Assembly: GCA_013176395.1 (NCBI GenBank)
Contig: JABMLP010000027.1
Coordinates: forward strand, 548,448 to 612,447
Length of the DNA stretch: 64,000 nucleotides
Source of the DNA: Venturia oleaginea
Lineage: Eukaryota > Ascomycota > Dothideomycetes > Venturiales > Venturiaceae
Reading direction: 5' to 3'
Shown: piece by piece, positions 20,843-30,752 of the stretch
Numbering within the stretch: the first letter of the stretch is position 1
How the letters are laid out: every line of letters begins with the position of its first letter
Made by a program: the position numbers and the translations under genes
Notes under the pieces: generated by a model
What the model was told of the DNA's origin: nothing
What the model saw: only the letters and a program-made list of their open reading frames with translations
Database searches by the model: none

Positions 20843-21634
20843 ATGACCTCGACGACCCCTGACCCAACCCTCAACCTCCCCCGCATCCTTTGTCTCCACG
20901 GCGGCGGTGTAACAGGGGAAGCCTTCAAACTCCAATCCCGCACCCTAATTGCCCGTCTAAAAACAACCTTCCGGCTCGTCTTTGCCGACGGCCCGTTCCT
21001 CTGTAACCCCGGTCCAGGAATCCTCCCCGTCTACGCCGATTTCGCTCCCTTCCGCCGCTGGTTACGCTGGCTACCGGAACACACAGAGATCGATGCCGAG
21101 TCTGCGATTGACGAGGTGTTTTATCAGATAAAACTTGCCATGGATACGGATGATGGCGAGGGAGGGACAGGAGAATGGGTTGGGTTGATGGGGTTTAGTC
21201 AGGGTGCGAAGGTGTCGGCGGGGTTGCTTTACGAGCAGCAGATCAAAGAGGCTATTAAGAAGGGGAGTTCGGGTACGAGTTGGAGGTTTGGGATTTTACT
21301 TGCTGGAAGAGCACCACTTGTCTCTTTGAGTGACGATACGGCCGGGAATAAAGCATTGGTACACGCGGCTGAGATTTCCGAGGGATTTGAGACCGTGGAT
21401 CCAGAGGTGTGGGATGGATGGAAGAAGCTGGAGGTGCCAACCTTGCATGTTCATGGGACGGAGGATCCGGGTTTACACTTGCACAGACGGTTGCTGAACC
21501 AGTACTGTGAGCCGAGCAGTACGACTGTGGTGGAGTGGCCTGGAAATCACAGGGTTCCTATCAAGAAGACAGATTGTGATCCCATTGTGGCAGCGATCAT
21601 GGATATTGCGAGGAAGACGGGTGCGATATCTTGA
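20843..21634 (+). CDS. FSH1-family serine hydrolase (DUF341), 263 residues
   Basis: An alpha/beta hydrolase. The oxyanion-side motif LCLHGGG lies near residue 20, the nucleophile elbow GFSQG near residue 117, and the acid and His of the triad are in HVHGTEDPG and WPGNHRVPI. Length and motif order match yeast Fsh1 and the LovG-type esterases. No intron. No polyketide or other biosynthetic gene is adjacent, so a housekeeping or unspecified esterase is as likely as a pathway enzyme. Confidence 0.9.
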   Translation: MTSTTPDPTLNLPRILCLHGGGVTGEAFKLQSRTLIARLKTTFRLVFADGPFLCNPGPGILPVYADFAPFRRWLRWLPEHTEIDAESAIDEVFYQIKLAMDTDDGEGGTGEWVGLMGFSQGAKVSAGLLYEQQIKEAIKKGSSGTSWRFGILLAGRAPLVSLSDDTAGNKALVHAAEISEGFETVDPEVWDGWKKLEVPTLHVHGTEDPGLHLHRRLLNQYCEPSSTTVVEWPGNHRVPIKKTDCDPIVAAIMDIARKTGAIS

Positions 21635-22499
21635 AGGAGTGTACAAAGGCATGTATTTTCATATTCTTGTTATATGGATTAGGATGGGAGACCTCGATGA
21701 CGAAAGCCTTACGGGTAGGATCGAAGGTGAGCTCCATCTATCTTGACGCTCCAAGTCACCCAGATCGAAGTAGAGATGTTGTACTGTACCGAATTGATGA
21801 GTGGCGTGGAGACGATAGGTTTCTATTTACTTTTGATACACCATCTCACTCCACTGGAGCCACGATTTCGACAATTTTGGAGAGAATACTAAAGGTTCAA
21901 GATGAGCTTTGAGAAACACAAACATGTGGACGGAAACGACAGGGCAGCGGTCGAGCTACGAGAGTTAAAGGCTACACGAACCTCGTGAGAATGACAGATT
22001 AGGTGAGCAGGGTTTCACGATCCTCATGTCCGGTTTGTGGCCTCGAGATCACGACCAGAGAGTGTAACATTCCTCTTACTATCCACATACAAACAAAACA
22101 ATCGAGGTCCATCAATCTTTCCACCACCCACCCAGCTAGATCCTCACGCCTGTCGTGGATAGTGCTGATATGATGGCATGTGCTCCTCGCATGCAAACTT
22201 TATAGACGCGTGATCCATTGCAAGATCAAAAGGTGATTTGCGCTTCGTCAAGAGGTATATAACGATAGCAAATGTTGAGCCAATGTCGCGCGCAAATTTG
22301 TAGGTGAGAATTACCCCAGTTGAAGTTGGAAGCATATGCTGTGTAAGCAGCCCAAACCTCGTGACGTGCGTATATTTGCCATCGATATATAAACTTTTGT
22401 GACCTCCAAGGATCGTTTTGTAGCCGCGAGAGACCTCGGTGATGTGAACCTGGAAAGCGGCGCCTCCTATCACAGCCGACCAATTTGACGCACCAAAAA
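21635..22499. other. Intergenic region, with an open frame on the minus strand after the lectin gene
   Basis: The frame at 22557-22144 (minus, 137 codons) overlaps the end of the lectin gene in another frame and continues past its stop. It could be a shifted continuation or chance. Nothing else is recognised. Confidence 0.35.
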
Positions 22500-23660
22500 T
22501 CAAGTCGCTGTAAAAGCACCACCAACCCCCTCCCATCCAGTCTGCGACGGCCCCCATCGACTCCCATCCCAGAACTTGTGATACATCTGATTATCAGTCC
22601 CATACCCAAAAACGTCCAATCGATTACCAGACCACGCAACAGCCTCCAGCGCCGAATTGAAGACACCGCCCAAGTTCTCCCATCCAGTCTGCGATGGGCC
22701 CGGGGTCCAGAACTTGTGATACATGGCCTTGTCCGTTCCCAACCCAAAGATATCCAGCCGATTAGTACCCCAAGATGCAGCTGCGGCTTCGCTTTGAAAG
22801 ACACCCCCAAGAGCCTCCCAGCCGGCTTGAGAAGGAAGCCAGCGATTCCCATCCCAGGCTTTGTGGTACATCTGATTATCCGTCCCCAAGCCAAAAATGT
22901 CGAGACGGTTCGTGCCCCAAGAAACAACGGTAGGCGGACTGTTAAACACGCCACCTAGACCCTCCCAACCAGTTTGGGAAGGCAGCCACCGGTTTCCATC
23001 TCAAGCCTTGTGATACATCTGATTATCCATTCCTAAGCCAAAGATGTCGATGCGATTTGCACCCCACGAGACAGCAGCAAGTGGACTGCTAAAAACACCA
23101 CCGAGAGCCTCCCATCCAGTCTGAGAAGGAAGCCACCCGTTCCCATTCCACGCTTTATGAAAAGCCTGATTATCCGTCCCAAGTCCGAAGACATCAAGTC
23201 TCCCCGCGCCCCAACTAGCAACACTCAATCGACTTGTGAAAACACCACCTAAATCTTCCCATCCTGTTTGACTGGGTGACCAACCGGGGTTCCAGGCTTT
23301 GTGGTAGCAGTGATTGTCTGTTCCGCGGCCGAAGATGTCGAGACGATTGGACGACCAGGAGACGGCGTCGGGGGCACTAGTGAAGATGCCGCCGAGATTT
23401 TCCCATCCGAGTTGGGAGGGCGACCAGCCTGGGTTCCAGGCTTTGTGGATCATGGCGTTGTTTGTTCCTTAGCCGAAGATGTCGAGGTGATTAGGGCCCC
23501 AGGCAGTGGCAGCGATGGCGCCTTGTTTGAGGACACTGCGGAGGGCGACCATGTTCGTGCTGGTGAGTCGTTAGTCCTTGTATGACTAGAAATGAGTTCA
23601 CGTTGATGCGTCAGCTATGAAAGCACTGAGGGGAAGACGGACATGAATTGACAGATCCAT
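22500..23660 (-). pseudogene. PLL-type seven-bladed beta-propeller lectin gene with two premature stops
   Basis: Exon 1 at 23660-23602 reads MDLSIHVRLPLSAFIADAST. The intron is 23601-23560 (42 nt, with CTAAC) and exon 2 begins at 23559. Seven tandem units of about 45-48 residues follow, each close to 'W.PSQTGWE.LGGVF.S...[23 protein letters not shown]'. This is the repeat of PLL-like fucose-binding lectins, and seven blades is a complete propeller. In-frame stops occur in blade 1 (TAA after HLDIFG) and at the Trp position that ends blade 4 (TGA after MYHKA). Both could arise by C-to-T type transitions, such as RIP. Otherwise the frame is intact, so inactivation appears recent. The short N terminus is not an obvious signal peptide. 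Confidence 0.8.
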
Positions 23661-24640
23661 CCCGTTCAGTGAGATTTTTTTTCACTATGGCTTGGTAAAA
23701 ATTAAAGGTGATGTCTCAAGGCTGACGAGCTGTAGTGAGAAAGCAAGCATTCTATATAGTAGACAACACGAGGACATATCATCATCTGATAGGTCTCCCA
23801 GCAGAGAAACTTGATCGAAGGACAGCCTTGTGCTAGCAGTGTGGGTAGGACGGCAGCCTTAGGTCGCCCAGTCATATAGGGCTACGATCGTATGATAGCT
23901 TTGTACTGCAGAAGCTCTTCGCAATATTACGCCGCACCTCCACTTTCGTTGGCCTATATCAGCTTTCAAAGCTGAAAGGCATGCAGATTTCAGCTCTGTT
24001 AATTTCCTGTGGTGTTAATTGGTACAACAAAAGGAGCATCAGCTCACACAGCCAACAGCCAGCCAAGCACAATAAGCGAGAGAGGAAGAGGAGGTCGCAG
24101 AAATTGAAGGCAGGAAGGAGACTCGCAATTCCGAAAACTGGTTTTCAGCTCTCAGCTCTCGTAGCCAAGTAATGCAAGTGAGGATTGCGTGAGGGAATCT
24201 TGCGCGCGTTTCAAACGAGACTCACTTCGAAAAGTCTCTATGGGTTTGCTGTCCTCAGCCTTAGACCCTTTGATCTTCAGCAGAAGCTAGACACAAGAGG
24301 ACAAAGAGCTGAACTCACTCCACAATGTGTGAACAATAAAGCAGTGTACTGATCCCTGCGAACCAGGGAGTTGTGCTACGACGCCACATGTCTGATTCTA
24401 GAATTCGTGTTCCGTGCATGTTGTGTTATTGTAATGACCTGACAATGTGAGAAGATGTTATGTAAAATGGTGTGACCAGCTTCCACTTCCGGTGGTTGGG
24501 TTAGGTACATTGTCCCTCGATTCCGGAAGTGTGCCAGACTCGTCTTTATCCTACCATAGTGGCATGCACGAAAGGTGTGATCCTCCATGTCAGTTATCTG
24601 CTCGGTTGCGCGATCGCGCTAAGTGTCATCGTTTCGGGTT
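23661..24640. other. Intergenic region upstream of the lectin pseudogene
   Basis: Nothing convincing. Short frames (23981-24172, 24376-24588) have no recognisable content. The proximal part presumably was the lectin promoter. Confidence 0.45.
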
Positions 24641-25015
24641 GTACTGCTGTAGTTGGATCGTATCAGTCTCTGTGAGTCCTGAAGGTCCTCGAAAGGGTTG
24701 AGTGAGGACGCACAGGCAGTGGACAACGAGGAACTGTTGTTTGGCGGTGGCACGAGATTTTTGGTAGCTATCCTCGATTAGAAATAGTTTGTGAGTCTGC
24801 GTCAAGACACAGGCAATAAAAACTTACCATGGATAGTCTCAAACTTCAGCTCCAGCTCAGAAGATTCGAGGTGTGTACTACAACTCTTGGCTGGACATAG
24901 TTGAATGATTCGATTAGAGTCTTCAGGGCGACTTGAGCTGTTCACCCTCTCGGTAGACGCCGATTTCCCAAGCTTATGCGTGGGACAGAGGTGCCAGAGA
25001 TCGATTGATTTTCAT
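24641..25015 (-). CDS. Possible short spliced coding segments, hypothetical
   Basis: On the minus strand an open stretch of about 60 codons (about 25012-24831, including DLWHLCPTHKLGK and IIQLCPAKSCSTH) ends in a good donor (CATG|GTAAGT). A branch-like CTAAT and acceptor GATAG near 24775 lead into another open stretch (starts ATKNLVPPPNNSSS) that stops near 24640. No start codon or upstream exon is clear, and an alternative frame covers part of the same DNA. It may be the remnant of a larger gene. Confidence 0.25.
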
Positions 25016-25062
25016 CGAAGGATGAGGTCTTAGAATAAAGATCATGTGAGAAGAAGGCCCTT

Positions 25063-25345
25063 TCATGCTTCAATAAGTCCTTCATCATGAACCGAGTATC
25101 CGATCTTGGCCAAGTTTGCCGAGTTTCTCATGAAGTTGATAAGTATCTGACAGGGCCGCGGCGGGCCGGCAGCCCGGGCACTTTCCCCGATTTCTTTGAC
25201 AACAACGTCCTTAAGAATTTCATTCAGACATCCTTCCATTGCATTCCGATCGTCTGACGACAATTCGTCCACGTTTGTATCCGATATGATGGCCATGTGG
25301 GACAGGAGGCCGGCAAACTTATCGGGCATGGATATCGAGAACATA
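25063..25345 (-). CDS. Possible small open frame downstream of the octanoyltransferase
   Basis: A minus-strand frame, open from MFSISMPDKFAGLLSH to DEGLIEA and its stop at 25063, has plausible protein composition (FAGLLSHMAIISDTN, NEILKDVVVKEIGES). No family is recognised. It could be an alternative 3' part of the octanoyltransferase transcript or a separate small gene. Confidence 0.3.
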
Positions 25346-25351
25346 GATGTG

Positions 25352-26205
25352 TCATGCTGGTGTACTCCTTCGATTCCTACTACCCGCGTTAGTCGAGTAC
25401 AAACTGGGAACTTGCGAGATCTTTGTTGGTAAATGTCCGGCAGCTTCGAACTTAATGCCTTACGTTCATTTTTACCACATTTGTTAGACAACCAGGAAAC
25501 TTATAAACCAGAGAGTTCAAATGTGATTAACCTACCTGGTATGGCTTTCGCCAGTTCTTCAACAAAGATGTCATCCACGTTGTCCAAATCTGCGGGATCC
25601 CGACCTTCTTCTTGAAAACTTGTTGCTCGTTTGTCGGCCAGGCCACAAGCTACTATCCTTTCAAACCAAGGTTTGACCGCATCCGTTATGTTCAGTGCTA
25701 TACCGTGTGATGTGACATGCCTTCTCATATGTACGCCAATTGATCCAACTTTTCTGTCCTCAGACAACCATACACCAGTGTCCTTTGTTCGGAATGCCTT
25801 CAGGTCATATCTTGCGCATGTTTTGATCAGAGCTTCCTCCAGGAGATGGACATAGCATCGTGCTGAGAGACCATGATGCTTAAGGTCGATGATGGGATAG
25901 GCAGTCAATTGTCCAGGGCCATGGTAGGTCGTTTGTCCTCCGCGAAGAGCAGCGTGGAATTCTGCGCATCCGTATTGAGTCTCGGCGGTCAGGTAGTCTA
26001 TCTCATCTTGGGACAGCTTTCCGGCGTCGCGTCGGCCTGTTGTGTATACAGGTCTGAACTCGGAGGTAATAACGTGGGGATTTACGTATAAAGGAGCACC
26101 CTTCTTGGCGGCGAGGAATTGGTTGACAAAAGTGTCCTGCAGTTGCAAGACGGCTTTGTATTGCGAAAAGCCTTGTAGAGCAATATGTCTGAGCTGGTTG
26201 CTCAT
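25352..26205 (-). CDS. LIP2: Lipoyl(octanoyl) transferase, LipB/Lip2 type, mitochondrial
   Basis: Transfers octanoyl from acyl carrier protein to lipoyl domains, the first step of lipoate synthesis. RGGQTTYHGPGQLTAYP is the family signature. The catalytic Lys lies in RKVGSIGVHMRRHVTSHGIALN and the catalytic Cys in VACGLADKRATSF. The start is ATG 26205 (MSNQLRHIALQ). A 77-nt intron (25535-25459, CCAG|GTAGGT ... CGTAAG) after KAIPG lets the frame continue as IKFEAAGHLPTK to a stop at 25352-25354. Without splicing the frame stops ten codons later at 25501. The catalytic domain is complete either way; the C-terminal exon is less certain than the rest. Confidence 0.9.
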
Positions 26206-26384
26206 TGTGTCTCTGTGTATAGAGGAAACGCGTGGATTGGTCCAGACAGACTTTAAGAATTCAATATGCTAAAAATAGCTTTTCTACCTCCGCTGCTTCG
26301 GAAGTGCGTCTGCAGGGGCCACGCGACTTAATCATTTGGTGCAATACAAAAGCCTTCAATTCATTAAGTTTAAAGGCTAACGTA

Positions 26385-27751
26385 TTCGATCACCCAACCC
26401 GTCGGATCACCCAACCCGTCAAAATTTCTTGGCACGACCATCTTATATTACGACTCTTTAATTTCATCGCTATTAACAATAGATTCTAAGTCCGTCGTGC
26501 TGCTATCTGATTCAGATGATATCTCGATATCTTTTTTACAAGTTCGCGCATTATGCCCAGTTGCGCCGCAGTGCCCACAGCGCCGTTGAGTTGGTCGGAC
26601 TGTTTCTTGATCACCACGTCCACGAGCCTTCTTCGATCCCTGAGGCGCTACAGACGCCTCTGCAGCTACCTGCGCTGCTGCAGTCCCATACTCTATAGTA
26701 CGACCTTGCTGGATCCACTTCCTTTTGCGCCATTTTCGCTTCGTCATTACTGCCAATTGCTCTTCAAGCTCGCGGTTGCGCGCAACAAGTAGAGCGTTTT
26801 GGTGCAGCATCAATTCAGCGCCCTTGACAAGCTGGGAAAAGCCTGCCTGCGCAGTAACTGGTGACCGAGTAAAAGACTCGCTTACGAGCTTGGATTGGGA
26901 TCCAAATTCATGAGTATTGCTTGGAGTCTTTGACTGCCACGGCGTTTCTGGGAGACGGGGTTCTGGCGGGGTACGTAGCCGTACTTCAAGGCGATCTAAC
27001 ACCACCTGCGCGTCGATAGGGACCAGCCCTACTGTCTCAAAGGCCTTTTGACAGTTCTCTTTTGTAAATACGTTGAAAAACGTGTCTTTGAAGGCAGGGA
27101 GAAAGCCTTCCTTGTTGATATAGTAGACGTGTGGGCGTGCCAAGTCCCGGACGCGTTGGGAGTACTTGCGCTTCAACGGCGAGAAGCAGACCACATCAAG
27201 GGGCTGGAGTATATGCGACGAGTGCAATGGCATGCAGAGGGTTAGGATCTTATTTTCGAGGCAGTAGTCCTTGAAATCCTGGCTGAGATGGCTCTCATGG
27301 CCGTCCAAAGCTCATCTGAGCGCTATACGAACCTCTCAGCCCACTTTTCGCCTACTGGCTCTCCACCGCGTATACCCAACAGTTTATCCGCCATATCTGC
27401 CACCTCACACAGCCGGGGCGCAAATCCTCGCGAATCGAGGTCGAGGATATATCGGACAAGCGTTTGCTCTTCGGTAATGGTAAGTTTCCGACCGTTTGGT
27501 GGTCTTTCGAGGATAAATGGGACTCCTCTGACGCGATCGGAGAGGGTTTGTTGTTTAACGTTGAAGGCGCTCGCAGCAGCCCGTTGGCTTCGGAGTTGGC
27601 CGGTATTCAAAGCTTGGATTGCAAGCTGAATTCTCCCTTCGTGTTGGAGTAGTAACTCATTACGTTGTTGAGACATTGTAGAATAAGAAGAGTAGTTGGG
27701 GTCTTGGCAAATTTTGACCGGTTGGGTGATCTGACGGGTTGGGTGATCGAA
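26385..27751 (-). mobile_element. Pogo/Fot1-like DNA transposon with an internal deletion
   Basis: Terminal inverted repeats start TTCGATCACCC and continue with a second GATCACCCAACC copy 17 bp further in. The flanking TA is duplicated (26383-26384 and 27752-27753). The minus strand encodes the transposase N terminus with its CENP-B/Tc5-type helix-turn-helix (27676-27323) and, in another frame, the C-terminal DDE region (27308-26448) with DGHESH, LQPLD and a CCHC knuckle (CGHCGATGHNARTC). The middle, with the first catalytic Asp of the FDETG motif, is missing, so the copy cannot make active transposase. Confidence 0.9.
26448..27676 (-). pseudogene. Deleted pogo-type transposase gene
   Basis: The N-terminal part (MSQQRNELLLQHEGRIQLAI... 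to EKWAERF) carries both halves of the CENPB-type DNA-binding region. The C-terminal part starts at MDGHESHLSQDFKDYC, the second catalytic Asp region, and contains HSSHILQPLD (third Asp), a coiled-coil segment (ARNRELEEQLAVMTKRKWRK) and a CCHC zinc knuckle. The junction near 27305-27325 both removes the middle and shifts the frame. Confidence 0.85.
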
Positions 27752-27777
27752 TACGTTATATTTATTCTTTATAATAA

Positions 27778-29369
27778 TGATTGATTGATTGATTTTATCC
27801 TACTCGGTTGCAGCCGCTTAATCACGCAGCTATGTCCGGTTAGGAGGACTTCATCAGACAGCCGACACGTGATAGATTATATAATCCACCGCGCCCCACT
27901 TCGCCCCGTTCACTGAAACAAGACCAGCTGTCCCCTCCGTCCTCCCTCTTTTCCCTTAACCAGTATCTCCAAATGCCCGCTGGCTCTTGTAGATACTGGT
28001 TATTCTGCTAGTATATCTGTGCTATGTAGACTCAAGAGGCAATGCCTCGTGTTTCGCTATCCTTCTACCTACAGTCTCCCTCTAATGCTCAGCTTGTCTA
28101 TCTATTTCGCCTTATCCCTCAAGGCCAATGGGTTCCCTAAGTATGTTTCTGCTTGTGAAAGTTGCCTTGCACCAGATTCCTATGCGGCGGTGTATTTGGT
28201 TGTGTGATGCTGGAGACAATAGTAACCATCGTAGTCGCGATTTCGCTGCTTGGGTGTGATACTCCGGGTATGCCCGTGGACGAGGCTGTCTGGTAGCTGC
28301 CGTATTGTATGGCGCCGATCGTGCTATAGACCTGCCGTCTTATAGTCGGAGCCTATCTGCTGCTAGTCGCTCTCCCTACTTGCTATATCGCGCTCCTACT
28401 CTTGCCAATGCCATAACTGGGACGCAACAGTCTGGGGAGAGGCTCAAGGCTACGTCTGCTGGCTTGTAGGGAGGGGATTTGCCGCCAATAAGCTCCTTCT
28501 ATACGTCCTTACTGCTTACTGTGTTGCGCACCTACTCTTGCCAATGCCATAACTGGGACGCAACAGTTTGGGGAGAGGCTCAAGGCTCTGGACATCAGCT
28601 TGCAGCAGGACGGTTTGCGGAGACGATAGTAGATGAGGTTCTCTAGCAGCTGCCGTATCGTGTCGCACCGATTGTGTTGTAGACCTGTCGTCTTATAGTC
28701 GGAGCCTATCTGCTGCTAGTCGCTCTCCCTGCTTGCTATATCGCGCACCTACTCTTGCCAATGCCATAACTGGGACGCAACAGTCTGGGGAGAGGCTCAA
28801 GGCTACGTCTGCTAGCTTACAGGGAGGGGATTTGCCGCCAATAGGCTCCTTCTATGCGTCCTTACTACTTACTGTGTCGCGCACCTACTCTTGCCAATGC
28901 CATAACTGGGAGGCAACAGTTTGGGGAGAGGCTCAAGGCTCTGGGCAACAGCTTGTAGCAGGACGGTTTGCCAAGACGTTGGGAGAGGTTGTCTAGTCGT
29001 TGCAGTGGTGTGTGGTGCCGATTGTTGCGCACCGGGCGTCTGGTGTTTGAGTTGTGTTGAAGGTATTGCCGTTCTAGCAGTGACTCGTCGACTCGGAGCG
29101 TTGCAGTGTCATCTGGGGTGATGGACTAGCCGGGAGATAGTGACTAGATGGTTGCTGTTGTCTTTGGTGGACGCATCGTTCGTGTAGCTTGCTCATGTAT
29201 TCGTCTGCTTGCTCTGCCGTGGCCGCGACGGCGACTCTAGAGATATCTCATCGACGCTGAGGGACGCGCGATGGCCTCTAGAGGCCGGAGCGGCCACTGG
29301 CAGAGGTGTTTTGATGATCCTTAGATGATACTTCTGTAAATTCCAAAAATTGAGTTCTCGCTGTGTGTG
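27778..29369 (-). repeat. 1.6-kb repeat of unknown class, copy A (inverted to copy B)
   Basis: Inverted copy of 42151-43748 with scattered, mostly transition differences. Read in the copy-B direction it ends TAGGATAAAATC(AATC)n, a short-repeat tail as seen in non-LTR retroelements. It contains four diverged copies of a unit with CTCTTGCCAATGCCATAACTG, at about 28398, 28534, 28753 and 28889. It also has a perfect 14-bp palindrome GGCCTCTAGAGGCC near 29274. No reverse transcriptase or transposase is encoded; only short frames are present. Confidence 0.75.
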
Positions 29370-29416
29370 CTGTTTTCTCTTCTTTATAATAATTCCAGTA
29401 GCTTGGTATCAAGTCC

Positions 29417-29679
29417 TGTTACGGATACTGTCACGTGGAACGCTTAGTGACATGTATAGCGCATTTCCTTTATGATTGGTTAGTTGTTACATGGGATCGG
29501 GAGGATCACGTGAGCGCTCGAACCTTGGCAGGGCGAGCGCTCGACACGCTCGATACGCTCGATTGTGAGCGCCACGAGCGCAGGATTTCTTAGGAGATGT
29601 AATCTTCATATATAGGACGAGACTCTGCTCTCTCAGTGTCTCGTATCTTCACTCTCTAGTTACTTCGCTATTGCTTTTA
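29417..29679 (+). mobile_element. Left part of an LTR of the TGTTACGG family, split by another LTR
   Basis: Matches the first about 260 bp of the intact solo LTR at 44620-45011. It contains repeated GAGCGCTCGA-type palindromic motifs and a TATATA element. The sequence breaks at TTTTA (29675-29679), where the second LTR family begins. Confidence 0.75.
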
Positions 29680-29934
29680 TGTCACGATACGACCGCGGAC
29701 AAGTCCTTCCCGCCGTTGGGGTGGCCCCACGGTACGTGATCAAGGCAGAACCGTAGTTCTGCCGAGGAAAGGTTTTAAAGCCTGCGTGGCTTCAACCAAT
29801 TCGTAGCTCTTTGAGCTACGTCCTGTCGTTAAACCTGCCTGTTGGTTTGCCTGCCAGTTCGTATATAGCCTGTTGAATGATACCTGTTCCTGCTGCTGCT
29901 CCTTCCTCCTAATACCCGAACCCGCCCCGTGACA
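29680..29934 (+). mobile_element. 255-bp solo LTR, family TGTCACG...CGTGACA, copy 1
   Basis: Starts TGTCACG and ends CGTGACA. It is the reverse complement of 30073-30327 with three differences in 255 bp by eye. It holds several perfect short hairpins (GGCAGAAC/GTTCTGCC, CGTAGCTC/GAGCTACG, GGGG/CCCC). Confidence 0.75.
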
Positions 29935-30072
29935 ATGGCTCAAAGTAATCTAGCTGGATTTGGCTAATCCGTACAATAGGGTTCAAGTGGTCAGAGGCGA
30001 CAATATCGTATCAAACAAGTGAAGCGAAGTTTGCAAGATATAAGAGTCGTGAATTGTGCTAAGTAACTAAAA
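29935..30072 (-). mobile_element. Right part of the TGTTACGG-family LTR, in inverted orientation
   Basis: The reverse complement matches about 44861-44996, that is the continuation of the LTR interrupted at 29679, but it is flipped. It ends TAAAA (30068-30072), the complement of the TTTTA at the other side. Confidence 0.75.
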
Positions 30073-30327
30073 TGTCACGGGGCGGGTTCGGGTATTAGGA
30101 GGAAGGAGCAGCAGCAGGAACAGGTATCATTCAACAGGCTATATACGAACTGGCAGGCAAACCAACAGGCAGGTTTATCGACAGGACGTAGCTCAAAGAG
30201 CTACGAATTGGTTGAAGCCACGCAGGCTTTAAAACCTTTCCTCGGCAGAACTACGGTTCTGCCTTGATCACGTACCGTGGGGCCACCCCAACGGCGGGAA
30301 GGACTTGTCCGCGGTCGTACCATGACA
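30073..30327 (-). mobile_element. 255-bp solo LTR, family TGTCACG...CGTGACA, copy 2 (inverted)
   Basis: Reverse complement of copy 1, same length, about 98.8% identical by direct comparison. Confidence 0.75.
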
Positions 30328-30752
30328 TATAGCTAGCTATATAATAAACTTGCCCCGAGCAAAAGAGTCAATCTTGAATGTAACTGTGCTTCATAGCTAG
30401 GATGGACAAATTAAGGTTCTGCTCGTTAACTGGGCTATTAGGCCGAAAGCAGTCTAGTCGTGATTTACAATTGCTTATATACGGTTTAGAATAACGAAGC
30501 TATACTTTGGCGCTAAACCCAGCGCATTTGAGCTTGCAGCTAAGCTAACCTCGAACGACCTTCACCAATGATACAGCCCCGAGCGGCTAATGGTGCCAAG
30601 TTGCAGTCTGCTTGTTGCATATCGCCAGTGTTGCACTCGAAACATGAACAATTCGAGAGACACGTACCGCTGTTCTCTTACTACAATTTCTTACCTATCT
30701 TCTACTCAACCTTAACCGGCATTCCCTACTCGTGCGAGAGCATGCAAGCGCC
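30328..30752. other. Region upstream of the NLR gene
   Basis: AT-rich sequence with no recognised repeat or gene. It presumably holds the promoter and 5' UTR of the HET-NLR gene. Confidence 0.5.

Noticed and set aside
22226..22954. 242-codon minus-strand frame overlapping the lectin gene
   Set aside because: Alternative frame of the propeller repeats; the blade motif is in another frame.
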